Shown here: piece by piece, positions 7,604 through 16,366 of the stretch | How the letters are laid out: the number at the start of each line of letters is the position of its first letter | Position numbering within the stretch: position 1 is the stretch's first letter | Source: Paludibacter sp. UBA5753 | GTDB lineage: Bacteria > Bacteroidota > Bacteroidia > Bacteroidales > Paludibacteraceae | Assembly: GCA_002427615.1 (NCBI GenBank) | Contig: DIFH01000146.1 | Span: forward strand, 1-30,521 | Direction: 5' to 3' | Length of the DNA stretch: 30,521 nucleotides | Position numbers and translations under genes: made by a program | The notes under the pieces: generated by a model | The model's input: only the letters and a program-made list of their open reading frames with translations | What the model was told of the DNA's origin: nothing | Databases searched by the model: none

Positions 7604-8614
7604 TCAGGGCATGTATCCCGATTTATCAAAGATTTGCTGGTAATTATTGTCTTTCATTAAATCGGTCAGACTGACATTTTTGTTATTGTCCATATAGCTC
7701 CGAACAATTTGCCACCCGACCCATGTACCGAGCCTTCCGGGCGATTCCTTAGATACCGGAGTGGTGAACGGGGCATCATTCAGGTATTTTCTAATCAGCA
7801 TCACATCGGTCGAGAACAAATCTTTCTGATCAACGATAGTTTCCCATATCTCTTTTTCATATTTCCGGCTCCACTCCCACTGGCGCTTGCTGTAACCCAT
7901 GAGATCATTCGGTTTTTCGTCCGGCATCACCACCGAAAGCAAATACATTACTTTCCCCCGATACAGCATATTGTCGAGTAATCGTTCTTCTTTACAATCG
8001 AACGGGAAAGATTTGAAAAGTAATGCCGAAATAATATCGGGCGAAACGCTTTCCGGTCGCATGTTATACGTAAGATATTGATATGAAAATTCTGTATATT
8101 TTGCATAATCGCTACCCAGATATAAATCGGTTCCGATACCTACAAAATTATCGTTCAACATGATAGAGCGATTAAAACCCGAAACAAAGAAATAAACTTC
8201 CGGTAGTTTTATTTCGGGAAAGTAATGCCGGATATACGAATACGATGTTGAAATGCTTTGCTCCATTGCCGAAACGTCGTTAAATGTTTCCAACGTTTTT
8301 CGGTTGACCGACTGGAAAGCCGTATCGGACAAAAACTCATAAATCAACTTACGAACTTCCACGGTGTCATTTGGATTTACGCCAAGAATATCAGAAACAT
8401 ATACCGGCATAAATTCAGGATATTGCTCGTAAAGCTTTTGTATTTCTACGTCGAGTGCGGAAGTGTCAAGTTTAACCAAATCACGATCGAAACGTTTGAT
8501 TTTAACTTCTATTTTTTCCGAATCAGTATTCACGTCGAAGCGTTTGTTTTTGCCGCAGGACACTAAAGCGATTGAAAGAAAACCCGCTATTGCAACTATA
8601 ATTATTCTGTTCAT
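7604..8614 (-). CDS. gldB: Gliding-motility-type lipoprotein GldB
   Basis: The 336-residue product starts MNRIIIVAIAGFLSIALVSCG, a lipoprotein signal with the lipobox LVSC (cysteine about residue 20). The mature part carries the GldB family pattern: KIKRFDRDLVKLD near the N-terminus, QKLYEQYPEFMPVYVSDILG, a central YFVSGFNRSIMLNDNFVGIG, and a C-terminal SPGRLGTWVGWQIVRSYM. GldB is needed for gliding in Flavobacterium but is widely kept in non-gliding Bacteroidota, where its role is unclear. The ATG at 8614 is preferred over one at 8650 because it gives a normal signal peptide. It lies 90 bases downstream of yidC on the same strand and may share its transcript. Confidence 0.88.
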   Translation of the reverse strand: MNRIIIVAIAGFLSIALVSCGKNKRFDVNTDSEKIEVKIKRFDRDLVKLDTSALDVEIQKLYEQYPEFMPVYVSDILGVNPNDTVEVRKLIYEFLSDTAFQSVNRKTLETFNDVSAMEQSISTSYSYIRHYFPEIKLPEVYFFVSGFNRSIMLNDNFVGIGTDLYLGSDYAKYTEFSYQYLTYNMRPESVSPDIISALLFKSFPFDCKEERLLDNMLYRGKVMYLLSVVMPDEKPNDLMGYSKRQWEWSRKYEKEIWETIVDQKDLFSTDVMLIRKYLNDAPFTTPVSKESPGRLGTWVGWQIVRSYMDNNKNVSLTDLMKDNNYQQIFDKSGYMP

Positions 8615-8704
8615 GGCACAGTTCTTTTTGATTGTACAGAAAAAGCGCAAAGTACAAAGTTACAACTTCGTTTCTTGCGCCTTCTCTTTTATAAAGTCAA
8701 ATTT

Positions 8705-10621
8705 TTATTTTCTGTTACGTATGGCTTTTTGCTGTTCACGTTGCATTTTTTCAAGACGGTCCATAAATCCGCTTTTTTTAACCGGCTTTTTCGCATTACT
8801 GTTGCGTTTTGCATGGAGTTGTGCAAGCAGTTTCTTTTCGTCTACCGAAGCGCGTATTGCATAAGTTTGAATGATAGATATTAATGTCGATACGAAATAA
8901 TAATAACTCAAACCTGAAGCGTAATTATTAAACATAAACATAAACATGATGGGCATCAAATACATCATCCATTTCATCATTCCTGCTCCGGGTTGATCTT
9001 GTGTAGCCGTATTAGTCATATTCAGTTTTGTAGAAATCAACGTTGCTATTGTCATCAAAAGCGTAAACAAACTGATGTGATTACCGAAATATTCGGTTAC
9101 AAGCGGTATGTTTCCACCCCAACTTATAATTGCATCGTACGATGACAAATCGTTGGCCCACAAAAAACTCTCCTGGCGCAGTTCAATAGCGGAGGGGAAA
9201 AAGCTGAACATGGCAAACAAAATTGGCATTTGCAATAAGACAGGCAAGCAACCGCTCATGGGGCTCACGCCAACTTTACTATACAATTCCATCGTCGCTT
9301 TTTGGCGCTCGGCGGCTTTTTCGGCTGGAATGCGTGCATTAATCTCGTCAATTTCAGGTTTCAACACCCGCATTTTAGCGCTCGAAATATATGATTTATA
9401 AGTGAGCGGGTAAAGTCCGAGTTTTATCACAACGGTCATTAAAAGAATAATGATACCGAAGTTTGAAATAAAACGGCTGAATAAATTAAACATGGGGATA
9501 ATGAGAAATCTGTTTACCCAACCAAAAATTCCCCAACCAAGCGGAATCAAGCTACGCAACGACAACTTATCATCGCCTTTGAGTCCTTTGTCGTAAGCGG
9601 ACAGCACCTTATACTGGTTTGGACCAAAAAACAAATTGAAATTTGTAGATTCCTTTCCCGTCGGGTCGAAAGCAACAGTCATGTCGGCGCTATAAGTTTT
9701 TAAATAACCGCTTTCTTCAGTTTCAGTTTTGCTTACCAGGCTGGTTGATGTAAATGCATCTCCGGCAATTAAAATACTGCTGAAGAACTGATCTTTAAAA
9801 GCAATCCATTTTACTTTATTTGGAATTTTTTTCTCGTCATTTTTCGATTCGCTTAGTTTTTCAACACCATCGGCAACATACTTATAATGGATATTCGAAT
9901 ATCTGTCTTCAAATTTCCGTCCTTTTTCCTGTTGACGAATTTTCGAAAACCATTGCATCTCGATGAAATTGGTTCCCGCAGGCATTACTTTATTCATGTC
10001 ATTGGCTTTTATACCAAAACTGAGCATATAATTGTCCTTAGGTAAGGTATAGGTAAAATCCATATAAGCAGTACCGGATGTTTTCAGACGCAAAACCAGT
10101 GTTTGTGTTCCTTTGGCATCTTTTTTCACTTCTCCAAGCGGTTCAAAATAAAGATTTGAAGTGTTTACAACACGATTGTTGTTGGTAATAAGTGTAAAAC
10201 CAAGGTTGCTTTCCTGTGCATCAAACAAAACAAGTGGGAGTGAATCGTGAGTTTGATATTTTTTCAACAATGCAGAATAAATTCGTCCACCTTTGTTGCT
10301 AAGCGTCAGTTTTACCAACTCGTTTTCGAGGGTATAGAATTTTTCTTCCCCCGTAGCGGCAACACTGAAATCGCCATAAGCATCTGCCACTAAATCGGCA
10401 ACAGCAGTCGTATCGTTTGGATTTACGGAATCGACTGTTAAAACGGTTTCGGCTTTTTGTCGGGCTATTTCAGCCTCCATTTTAGCCCGCTCAACTAATG
10501 CAATCGAATCATTATATCTTTGCTGTTTAGCCATTTCCTCCTCGTTCGGACGGTTCATCACTGAAAATCCAATAAGTATCAGTGCAATAAGCACAAATCC
10601 AAAAATCGTGTTTTTATCCAT
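8705..10621 (-). CDS. yidC: Membrane protein insertase YidC
   Basis: The 638-residue product has an N-terminal membrane anchor (IFGFVLIALILIGFSVM, about 5-22), a large periplasmic domain (about 60-360) and a C-terminal Oxa1/YidC core with about five membrane segments (360-600). Family landmarks are YPLTYKSYISSAKMRVLKPE (cytoplasmic C1 loop), MELYSKVGVSPMSGCLPVLL, and NYASGLSYYYFVS in the last segments. A basic tail (KRNSNAKKPVKKSG and onward) could bind ribosomes. YidC inserts membrane proteins alone or with SecYEG. The size fits Gram-negative, Bacteroidota-type YidC. It sits 130 bases downstream of pyrG and upstream of gldB, a neighbourhood consistent with a shared transcript. Confidence 0.97.
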   Translation of the reverse strand: MDKNTIFGFVLIALILIGFSVMNRPNEEEMAKQQRYNDSIALVERAKMEAEIARQKAETVLTVDSVNPNDTTAVADLVADAYGDFSVAATGEEKFYTLENELVKLTLSNKGGRIYSALLKKYQTHDSLPLVLFDAQESNLGFTLITNNNRVVNTSNLYFEPLGEVKKDAKGTQTLVLRLKTSGTAYMDFTYTLPKDNYMLSFGIKANDMNKVMPAGTNFIEMQWFSKIRQQEKGRKFEDRYSNIHYKYVADGVEKLSESKNDEKKIPNKVKWIAFKDQFFSSILIAGDAFTSTSLVSKTETEESGYLKTYSADMTVAFDPTGKESTNFNLFFGPNQYKVLSAYDKGLKGDDKLSLRSLIPLGWGIFGWVNRFLIIPMFNLFSRFISNFGIIILLMTVVIKLGLYPLTYKSYISSAKMRVLKPEIDEINARIPAEKAAERQKATMELYSKVGVSPMSGCLPVLLQMPILFAMFSFFPSAIELRQESFLWANDLSSYDAIISWGGNIPLVTEYFGNHISLFTLLMTIATLISTKLNMTNTATQDQPGAGMMKWMMYLMPIMFMFMFNNYASGLSYYYFVSTLISIIQTYAIRASVDEKKLLAQLHAKRNSNAKKPVKKSGFMDRLEKMQREQQKAIRNRK

Positions 10622-10751
10622 TTATAAATTAATTTACCCCTAAAGAGAATTAGATTACTTTGACATATTTATTTTCAACATTCTGTTTTTAAGGCTCATA
10701 AACCTTTTTTTACCTGAAATATTTATTTTCCCCTTTAGTGGTCCAGGAGTA

Positions 10752-12359
10752 TTACTTTTCAATAGCTGCTTTTACAAAACTTATGAACAGCGGATGCGGG
10801 TTAACCACCGTACTGCTGTATTCGGGATGAAATTGAACGCCAATATACCATTTGTGCGATGTTAATTCAATGATTTCCACTAAATCCGATTGTTCGTTTA
10901 TTCCACTGCAACACATACCTGCTTTTTCAAATTCTTCTTTGAAAGCATTGTTGAATTCGTATCGATGGCGATGGCGTTCGCTTATGTTTTCTTTTTTGTA
11001 AATATCAAAAACTTTAGTGCCTTTTTTAAGTTTACATTTATACGCTCCAAGCCGCATACTGCCGCCCAAGTCAAGAATATTCTTTTGTTCCTCCATGATG
11101 TCGACCACATTGTGAGTTGTGGAAGAATCAATTTCGGTGCTGTTAGCATCGGCATAGCCCAACACATTGCGGGCAAACTCGATGCACATGGTTTGCATTC
11201 CCATACATATCCCAAGGCAAGGCAAGTTGTTTTCGCGCGCATATTTCAGGGCAACGAATTTTCCTTCCATACCGCGCTGCCCGAAGCCCGGAGCAACAAT
11301 AATGCCATCTGCTTTTTGAAGTTTTTTCTCTACATTTTCATCTGTCAATTTGTCCGACAAAATGAGTTCAAGTTTCAACTTCTTGTTGTTGTATGCGCTG
11401 GCATGAATCAACGATTCGATGATAGACTTGTAAGCATCAGGAAGTTGAACATATTTTCCAACAATGGCGATGCAGACTTCTTCCGTTGCATTTTCAAGTT
11501 TCTCGACAAAAGCAGTCCATTTATCCATATCCGCTCTTGGCGTTTTTGCCAAGTCGTATCCCATTTTTGTCAGCACCACTTCATCTAATTTTTCTTGCTG
11601 CATATTCAGTGGAACCCGATAAATAGACGGGACATCAATTGACTGCATTACAGCCGATTGTTCGACATTACAGAACAATGCCACTTTTTTTCGAATATCG
11701 GCAGAAATATTATGTTCGGTGCGCAAAACCAGGATATCAGCCTGAACGCCCTGTTCCTGCAACGCTTTTACGGAGTGCTGGGTCGGTTTGGTTTTAAGTT
11801 CTTTTGCCGCGGCAAGATAAGGAACATAAGTAAGGTGAATTATCAGGCAGTTTTTCCCCAGTTCCCATTTCAACTGGCGGACGCTTTCGATATAAGGTAA
11901 AGATTCGATGTCGCCAACAGTTCCTCCGATTTCGGTAATTACGAAATCGAACTCGCCTTTGCTCCCCAATTGCTTGATATTCCGTTTAATTTCGTCGGTG
12001 ATGTGAGGAATGATTTGTACCGTTTTACCCAAATAATCTCCGCGACGTTCCTTGTTGATTACATTTTGGTAAATGCGTCCGGTAGTTACGTTATTGGCTT
12101 TGTGAGTTTCGACTCCAAGAAAGCGTTCGTAATGTCCCAAATCCAAATCGGCTTCATGTCCATCAACAGTTACATAGCATTCGCCATGTTCGTAGGGATT
12201 CAATGTTCCCGGATCCACATTGATATATGGATCGAGTTTCTGATTTGTTACTCTAAAACCACGGGCATGCAACAATTTGCCGAGCGATGCGGCAATAATT
12301 CCCTTGCCTAACGATGAAGTAACTCCACCTGTTACGAAAATGTACTTTGTATCTTTCAC
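10752..12359 (-). CDS. pyrG: CTP synthase
   Basis: The 535-residue product is a full-length CTP synthase, which aminates UTP to CTP using ATP and glutamine. The N-terminal synthetase domain (1-270) opens KYIFVTGGVTSSLGKGI with the nucleotide-binding loop, followed by DPYINVDPGTLNPYEHGE and ITEIGGTVGDIES. The C-terminal class I glutamine amidotransferase domain (about 295-535) has LGICMGMQ with the catalytic cysteine and GVQFHPEYSS with the catalytic His and Glu. The start codon is GTG, chosen because it places VTGG at the family's usual distance from the N-terminus and no ATG fits. yidC follows on the same strand. Confidence 0.98.
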   Translation of the reverse strand: MKDTKYIFVTGGVTSSLGKGIIAASLGKLLHARGFRVTNQKLDPYINVDPGTLNPYEHGECYVTVDGHEADLDLGHYERFLGVETHKANNVTTGRIYQNVINKERRGDYLGKTVQIIPHITDEIKRNIKQLGSKGEFDFVITEIGGTVGDIESLPYIESVRQLKWELGKNCLIIHLTYVPYLAAAKELKTKPTQHSVKALQEQGVQADILVLRTEHNISADIRKKVALFCNVEQSAVMQSIDVPSIYRVPLNMQQEKLDEVVLTKMGYDLAKTPRADMDKWTAFVEKLENATEEVCIAIVGKYVQLPDAYKSIIESLIHASAYNNKKLKLELILSDKLTDENVEKKLQKADGIIVAPGFGQRGMEGKFVALKYARENNLPCLGICMGMQTMCIEFARNVLGYADANSTEIDSSTTHNVVDIMEEQKNILDLGGSMRLGAYKCKLKKGTKVFDIYKKENISERHRHRYEFNNAFKEEFEKAGMCCSGINEQSDLVEIIELTSHKWYIGVQFHPEYSSTVVNPHPLFISFVKAAIEK

Positions 12360-12426
12360 CTTGTTTTCTTACTTAAAATTACTATTTTTTTTCGTATTTT
12401 TAAGTCTGCAAATTTCGGAAAAAAAA

Positions 12427-12540
12427 ATGAATAACGAAAACAGTTCTAATAAATTAAGATTTATCTGCAAAGAATTATTAAAAGCGACTTATTTTCATGG
12501 TTTTAAAGTTTCGAAACATATCAATAGCACAAATATATAA
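12427..12540 (+). CDS. Possible small basic protein (37 residues)
   Basis: An ATG frame reading MNNENSSNKLRFICKELLKA and onward, basic, with no recognised domain. It is followed after only 3 bases by a good terminator hairpin, the position expected for a short transcription unit. No clear promoter was found upstream: the nearest candidate -7 (TATTTTTA at 12395) lacks a -33 partner. The region also contains the pyrG leader on the other strand, so it could be noncoding leader DNA or an sRNA. Confidence 0.3.
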   Translation: MNNENSSNKLRFICKELLKATYFHGFKVSKHINSTNI

Positions 12541-12543
12541 AGG

Positions 12544-12571
12544 AAAAGACGCTTTTCAGTGTCTTTTTCTT
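12544..12571. terminator. Bidirectional terminator
   Basis: A 9-bp stem (AAAAGACGC with GTGTCTTTT, one G-T pair) and a 6-base loop, with T-runs in both readings. On the minus strand it lies 73 bases beyond the universal stress gene; on the plus strand it follows the small frame at 12427. Confidence 0.75.
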
Positions 12572-12643
12572 TACGGATAACTAATTGGAATTATGTAATT
12601 CCACGGAATAAAGCTGAATTAAGTCATGCGGAAACTATCGCGG

Positions 12644-13741
12644 TTACACGTGGGTTACAAATAACAAGGTATCGGAATGTAGCACCAACTTATACGCCAA
12701 TCCCGTGCTGAACAATCGTGAAAAGAGCTTACGTCGACGCGTATTGAAAGCCAGCAAATCGATATTTTTAGCTTTCAGGTAATCATCAATTAATTCAGGC
12801 GAATTTGCAGAGCCTATTAATGCATAATGAGTTTTCAGTTTCGGATAATGATTGGCAAAATAGGTTTTAATACCGGCAAGCATTACTTCACTCCAGGCTT
12901 CATTTTTTTCAGACGCATGTATGAAATAAATTTCAAGCTCATTCGATTTCATAAGTTCAATGGTCTTATCAATAGCAATTAAATCTTTTTGATCAAAATT
13001 AGTTAAATAAGCTACTTTTTTTATTTGATCGGGCGACTTTAATGAAACCTGTACCGGAACGGCAAACACAGGCGAAATAGTCGATTCCATAACTTCGGCG
13101 GTTACACTGCCTATCAGTTCGGTCGAAATATTCTTTCCATGCGTCCCCATGACCACAAGTGCCGGTTTGTTTTTTTTACAATAATCCAAAATCTGATCTT
13201 CGGGAACACCTTCCTTTAACACAAAACTGAATGGCACATTGGGCAATTCACCATTTTCAATACGTGCCTTTAAAATATTTCGCATATTTTCGACATCGGC
13301 ATTCGCCGAACTGACAATGCGGCGCAGCAATTCGCTGTCGCTTATACTGTAAGTGCTTAAATCATTGTGCATCGAAATAGTAAATGTGGGACTAAAGTAC
13401 ACATAGAGAAACACTATTTCGGCATTCATGTCTTTGGCAAAATGGAATCCGAAATCAATGGTTTTCTCAACCTGATCGGCAAAATCAATAGGAACAAGCA
13501 CTTGTTGACCGATTGATTTTTCATTTTCAAGTTCCCAGGCGCTTTCCATTTCTTCTACAATTTTAAGCGCACGCGGCAAATCCGATTCTTTTATTCGTAC
13601 TCTTACACCCACAGCCAACTCGGGTTGTTCGAGATTCAAATTGTGAATTACCGTCTCAATTCCGTTTTCTTCCAAAACGGTTTTAATCATTTGAGCCCGT
13701 TGAAAAGTACGAATGGCAAGGGTAACTAATTTATCTTCCAT
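12644..13741 (-). CDS. Universal stress protein with two Usp domains and an N-terminal DUF2007-like domain
   Basis: The 365-residue product has three parts. Residues 1-66 (LVTLAIRTFQRAQMIKTVLE, then VRVRIKESDLPRALKIVEEM) look like the small DUF2007-type 'putative signal transducing' domain. Residues about 79-226 are a Usp domain starting QQVLVPIDFADQ and ending with the nucleotide-binding pattern VMGTHGKN...GSVTAEV and SPVFAVP. Residues about 237-365 are a second, degenerate Usp domain whose equivalent motif reads LLAFNTRRRKLFSRLFSTG, without the glycine set, so only the first is likely to bind ATP. Tandem Usp proteins are common in Bacteroidota; the DUF2007-like fusion is less usual. The role is probably cytoplasmic stress response; the partner is unknown. 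Confidence 0.85.
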   Translation of the reverse strand: MEDKLVTLAIRTFQRAQMIKTVLEENGIETVIHNLNLEQPELAVGVRVRIKESDLPRALKIVEEMESAWELENEKSIGQQVLVPIDFADQVEKTIDFGFHFAKDMNAEIVFLYVYFSPTFTISMHNDLSTYSISDSELLRRIVSSANADVENMRNILKARIENGELPNVPFSFVLKEGVPEDQILDYCKKNKPALVVMGTHGKNISTELIGSVTAEVMESTISPVFAVPVQVSLKSPDQIKKVAYLTNFDQKDLIAIDKTIELMKSNELEIYFIHASEKNEAWSEVMLAGIKTYFANHYPKLKTHYALIGSANSPELIDDYLKAKNIDLLAFNTRRRKLFSRLFSTGLAYKLVLHSDTLLFVTHV

Positions 13742-13817
13742 AATAATTTGAATTTAATCTAATTACAAAATAATTTTGAAACATTAACCTGAAATAGGAA
13801 TCTTGCTTTCTGAGCCG

Positions 13818-13825
13818 TAAAGTTA
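13818..13825 (-). promoter_or_regulatory. Probable -7 box for the universal stress gene
   Basis: On the minus strand TAACTTTA, one base off TAnnTTTG, with a TTG about 18 bases upstream. It predicts a leader of about 70 bases and lies back to back with the promoter at 13865. Confidence 0.4.
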
Positions 13826-13864
13826 GCTATTTTAGCGAATAATCAAGTTCTTTTTTAAATAATA

Positions 13865-13897
13865 TTTGAATCGAAACAAAAAATATGGTTATATTTG
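13865..13897 (+). promoter_or_regulatory. Bacteroidota-type promoter
   Basis: TTTG at 13865-13868, a 21-base spacer, then TATATTTG at 13890-13897. Transcription should start near 13904, which fixes the downstream start codon at 13924 rather than 13885. Confidence 0.75.
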
Positions 13898-13923
13898 CGT
13901 TTAAAATTAATTACATTGAAATC

Positions 13924-14307
13924 ATGAATCCAAAAATTAAAAAAACACTTACTTTCGGAACAATTATTATCATTCTTCTGCTCGGTATATTTGTGTATTT
14001 CAGATTTTATTTTGTTTTTGGCGAAGGTGTTAAAGCCGGCGAATTAAATTATTTCGTTCATAAAGGCTATTTATTTAAAACCTACGAAGGAAAAATGATT
14101 CAAAATGGTTTTCGTTCACAAACTGCCGGCTCCATCCAGTCCTATGAATTTTCGTTTTCAGTGGAAGACGAGGCGGTAGCCGATTCGTTAATGCATTGCA
14201 GTGGAAAGGAAGTGGAATTGCACTACCGCGAATACTTCGCTACTCTACCCTGGCGTGGCGTAAACAAATTTGTAGTGGACAGCATAGTTTCTGTTAAACA
14301 GGAATAA
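13924..14307 (+). CDS. Small single-pass membrane protein of unknown function
   Basis: The 127-residue product has a short basic N-terminus (MNPKIKKT), one strong membrane segment (about 9-30, LTFGTIIIILLLGIFVYFRF) and a soluble domain of about 95 residues facing outward or inward. The domain includes GELNYFVHKGYLFKTYEGKM, EFSFSVEDEAVADSLM and VELHYREYFATLPWRG. I recall similar short proteins in Bacteroidales, often mislabelled '6-phosphogluconate dehydrogenase'; nothing in this sequence resembles that enzyme. The start is set by the promoter. It lies 93 bases before gldE on the same strand. Confidence 0.7.
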   Translation: MNPKIKKTLTFGTIIIILLLGIFVYFRFYFVFGEGVKAGELNYFVHKGYLFKTYEGKMIQNGFRSQTAGSIQSYEFSFSVEDEAVADSLMHCSGKEVELHYREYFATLPWRGVNKFVVDSIVSVKQE

Positions 14308-14327
14308 ATATACCGCGCCAGCTGCTT

Positions 14328-14335
14328 TAATTTTG
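14328..14335 (+). promoter_or_regulatory. Candidate -7 box for the gldE operon
   Basis: TAATTTTG fits TAnnTTTG and lies 66 bases before the gldE start. I see no good -33 partner, so gldE may instead be read from the promoter at 13865. Confidence 0.3.
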
Positions 14336-14400
14336 CATTAAAAACAATCATTTTCAAAGTATTGAGAACTCAATATTCCTAATTTGTTAAATAATATTCG

Positions 14401-15735
14401 TTGGAAACAAACATACTCAATCTCGGCTTTGCAGGTATTTCAGTTTCGCCTGTTACCTTATCGGGAATAATAGCCTTGTTAATAAGCTTATTGCTTTTAT
14501 TTGTCTCTGCCATCATTTCGGCATCCGAAGTGGCTTTTTTTTCGCTCAACCCACAATCGTTGAACGAAATGGAAAACAGCAATTCAAAATCAGATCGAAA
14601 AATTTTAAATTTGCTCGAAAATCCGCAACGTTTATTGGCGACCATCCTGATCGGAAACAATTTTGTAAATGTAACTATCATCATACTTTTGACATACTTT
14701 ACAAATTCAGTTCTTAATTTTGAAAATGCGCCCTTACTCGGATTTCTATTCCAAACGATTCTGATCACCTTTTTACTGCTGCTTTTCGGCGAAATTACGC
14801 CCAAAATTTATGCAACGCAGTTTGCCAGGAAGGCGGCACAACAAACCGTATCGTTTTTATCGGCTCTTGAGAAACTTTTCGGTCCGTTTATCAACCTGTT
14901 GGTGAATTCTACCTCGTTGGTAAATACCCGTTTAGCTAAACACAACAGAAATAACATCTCGTTGAACGAATTGTCGCAAGCGCTTGAGTTAACTTCAAAC
15001 AGCAAAGACGAAGACACCGACATCCTTGAAGGTATCATAAAATTCGGCAATATTCAGGTAATTGACATCATGACTTCACGCGTTGACATGGTGGATATTG
15101 ATATAAAAACAACCTACAAACAACTGCTTGACATCATCATAAAATGCGGATATTCACGTATTCCTGTTTACTCAGGCACCCGCGATAATATCAAAGGAGT
15201 TCTTTACGCAAAAGATTTATTGCCTCATTTGGATAAACCTGCCAATTTTCGGTGGCAAAGCTTGGTACGACCGGCTTATTATGTGCCCGAAACAAAAAAA
15301 ATCGATGATTTGCTGAGTGAATTTCAGGAGCACAAAGTCCATTTAGCCATAGTGGTTGATGAATATGGCGGGACTTCGGGAATGGTAACACTCGAAGACA
15401 TTCTTGAAGAAATTGTGGGCGACATAAGCGACGAATACGATGTTGAAGAACAATTGTTTACAAAAATAGACAACCACACTTTCATTTTTGAAGCCAAAAT
15501 TCAACTGAACGATTTCTTTAAAATTGATGAAATTGAAGAAAACGATTTCCTGAAAATTGCCGATGAAGTTGAAACGCTTGCAGGATTGATACTTGAACTG
15601 AAAGGTGAAATGCCGGCTAAAAATGAAAGAATCGATTACGATCGCTATGTATTTGAAATTATGGCTGTTGACAACAGACGAATTAAAAAAGTAAAACTAT
15701 ATATCAAAGATGATTTCAAAGAAGGAGATGAATAA
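14401..15735 (+). CDS. gldE: GldE, CNNM/CorC-type membrane protein with CBS pair
   Basis: The 444-residue product has an N-terminal CNNM (DUF21) region with about four membrane segments (residues 18-150, including ISASEVAFFSL and TILIGNNFVNVTIIILL and FGEITPKIYA). A CBS-domain pair follows (about 215-335, with VMDIMTSR-like VIDIMTSRVDMV and IVVDEYGGTSGMVTLEDILEEIVG), then a C-terminal CorC_HlyC domain (355-435). CNNM relatives transport or sense Mg2+; GldE is linked to gliding and GldD function in Flavobacterium. The only possible start before the upstream in-frame stop is a TTG at 14401, a rare start codon worth noting. gldD follows 55 bases later. Confidence 0.9.
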   Translation: METNILNLGFAGISVSPVTLSGIIALLISLLLLFVSAIISASEVAFFSLNPQSLNEMENSNSKSDRKILNLLENPQRLLATILIGNNFVNVTIIILLTYFTNSVLNFENAPLLGFLFQTILITFLLLLFGEITPKIYATQFARKAAQQTVSFLSALEKLFGPFINLLVNSTSLVNTRLAKHNRNNISLNELSQALELTSNSKDEDTDILEGIIKFGNIQVIDIMTSRVDMVDIDIKTTYKQLLDIIIKCGYSRIPVYSGTRDNIKGVLYAKDLLPHLDKPANFRWQSLVRPAYYVPETKKIDDLLSEFQEHKVHLAIVVDEYGGTSGMVTLEDILEEIVGDISDEYDVEEQLFTKIDNHTFIFEAKIQLNDFFKIDEIEENDFLKIADEVETLAGLILELKGEMPAKNERIDYDRYVFEIMAVDNRRIKKVKLYIKDDFKEGDE

Positions 15736-15790
15736 ATGGTTCCTAACTTAATCACTATTTAAACTCTGAATGCGAAACAAAAAGCTTTTC

Positions 15791-16366
15791 ATGAAAATCA
15801 AATTTTCCTTTCTGCATCTTATTTCCATTCTTTTTCTTACTGCCTGTACCGAAACGTACATGCCTAAGCCTTACGGCTATTTCAGAGTGGACATACCCGA
15901 ACATTCGTACCGTACCATCGACACGTTGGATTTACCCTACCATTTCGATTTATCCGGAATGGCCAAAGTGGTTTTACACAACGAAAAAGGGGAAAACTAC
16001 TGGATCGACATACAATATCCGTATCTGAATGCCAACATATATTGCAGTTATAAACCGGTAAAAGGAAATTTATTTGAACTGTCGGAAGATGCCCGGAAAT
16101 ACGTTTACAAACACTCGGTGAAAGCCGACGGAATCGGCGAAAAAATTTTTGAAAATCCTAAAAAAAACGTGTATGGCATTCTCTACGATTTAAAAGGAAA
16201 TACGGCTTCATCCCTGCAATTTGTATTGACCGACAGCGCTCGGCACTTTTTTCGCGGCGCTTTGTATTTCGACAATGTACCCAATAAAGATTCGATAGCG
16301 CCTATGGCAGGGTATATCCGTGAAGACATGATTCGATTGATGGAAAGTTTTGAGTGGAAAAGATGA
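15791..16366 (+). CDS. gldD: Gliding-motility-type lipoprotein GldD
   Basis: The 191-residue product starts MKIKFSFLHLISILFLTAC, a lipoprotein signal with lipobox LTAC. The mature part opens with YMPKPYGYFRVDIPEHSYR, the family's hallmark 'PKPxGYFRI' region, and continues with WIDIQYPYLNANIYCSYKP, DLKGNTASSLQFVLTD and HFFRGALYFDNVPNKDS. GldD is an outer- or inner-membrane lipoprotein of unknown mechanism, required for gliding in Flavobacterium and kept in non-gliding relatives, almost always next to GldE, as here. An in-frame ATG at 15770 adds seven residues; the shorter form gives the more usual signal. Its stop overlaps the next gene's start (ATGA), implying translational coupling. Confidence 0.9.
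   Translation: MKIKFSFLHLISILFLTACTETYMPKPYGYFRVDIPEHSYRTIDTLDLPYHFDLSGMAKVVLHNEKGENYWIDIQYPYLNANIYCSYKPVKGNLFELSEDARKYVYKHSVKADGIGEKIFENPKKNVYGILYDLKGNTASSLQFVLTDSARHFFRGALYFDNVPNKDSIAPMAGYIREDMIRLMESFEWKR

Noticed and set aside
10890..11588. A 232-codon open frame opposite pyrG
   Set aside because: It lies wholly within the pyrG gene on the other strand, has no recognisable family features, and is rich in Phe, as expected for the complement of Lys/Glu-rich codons.
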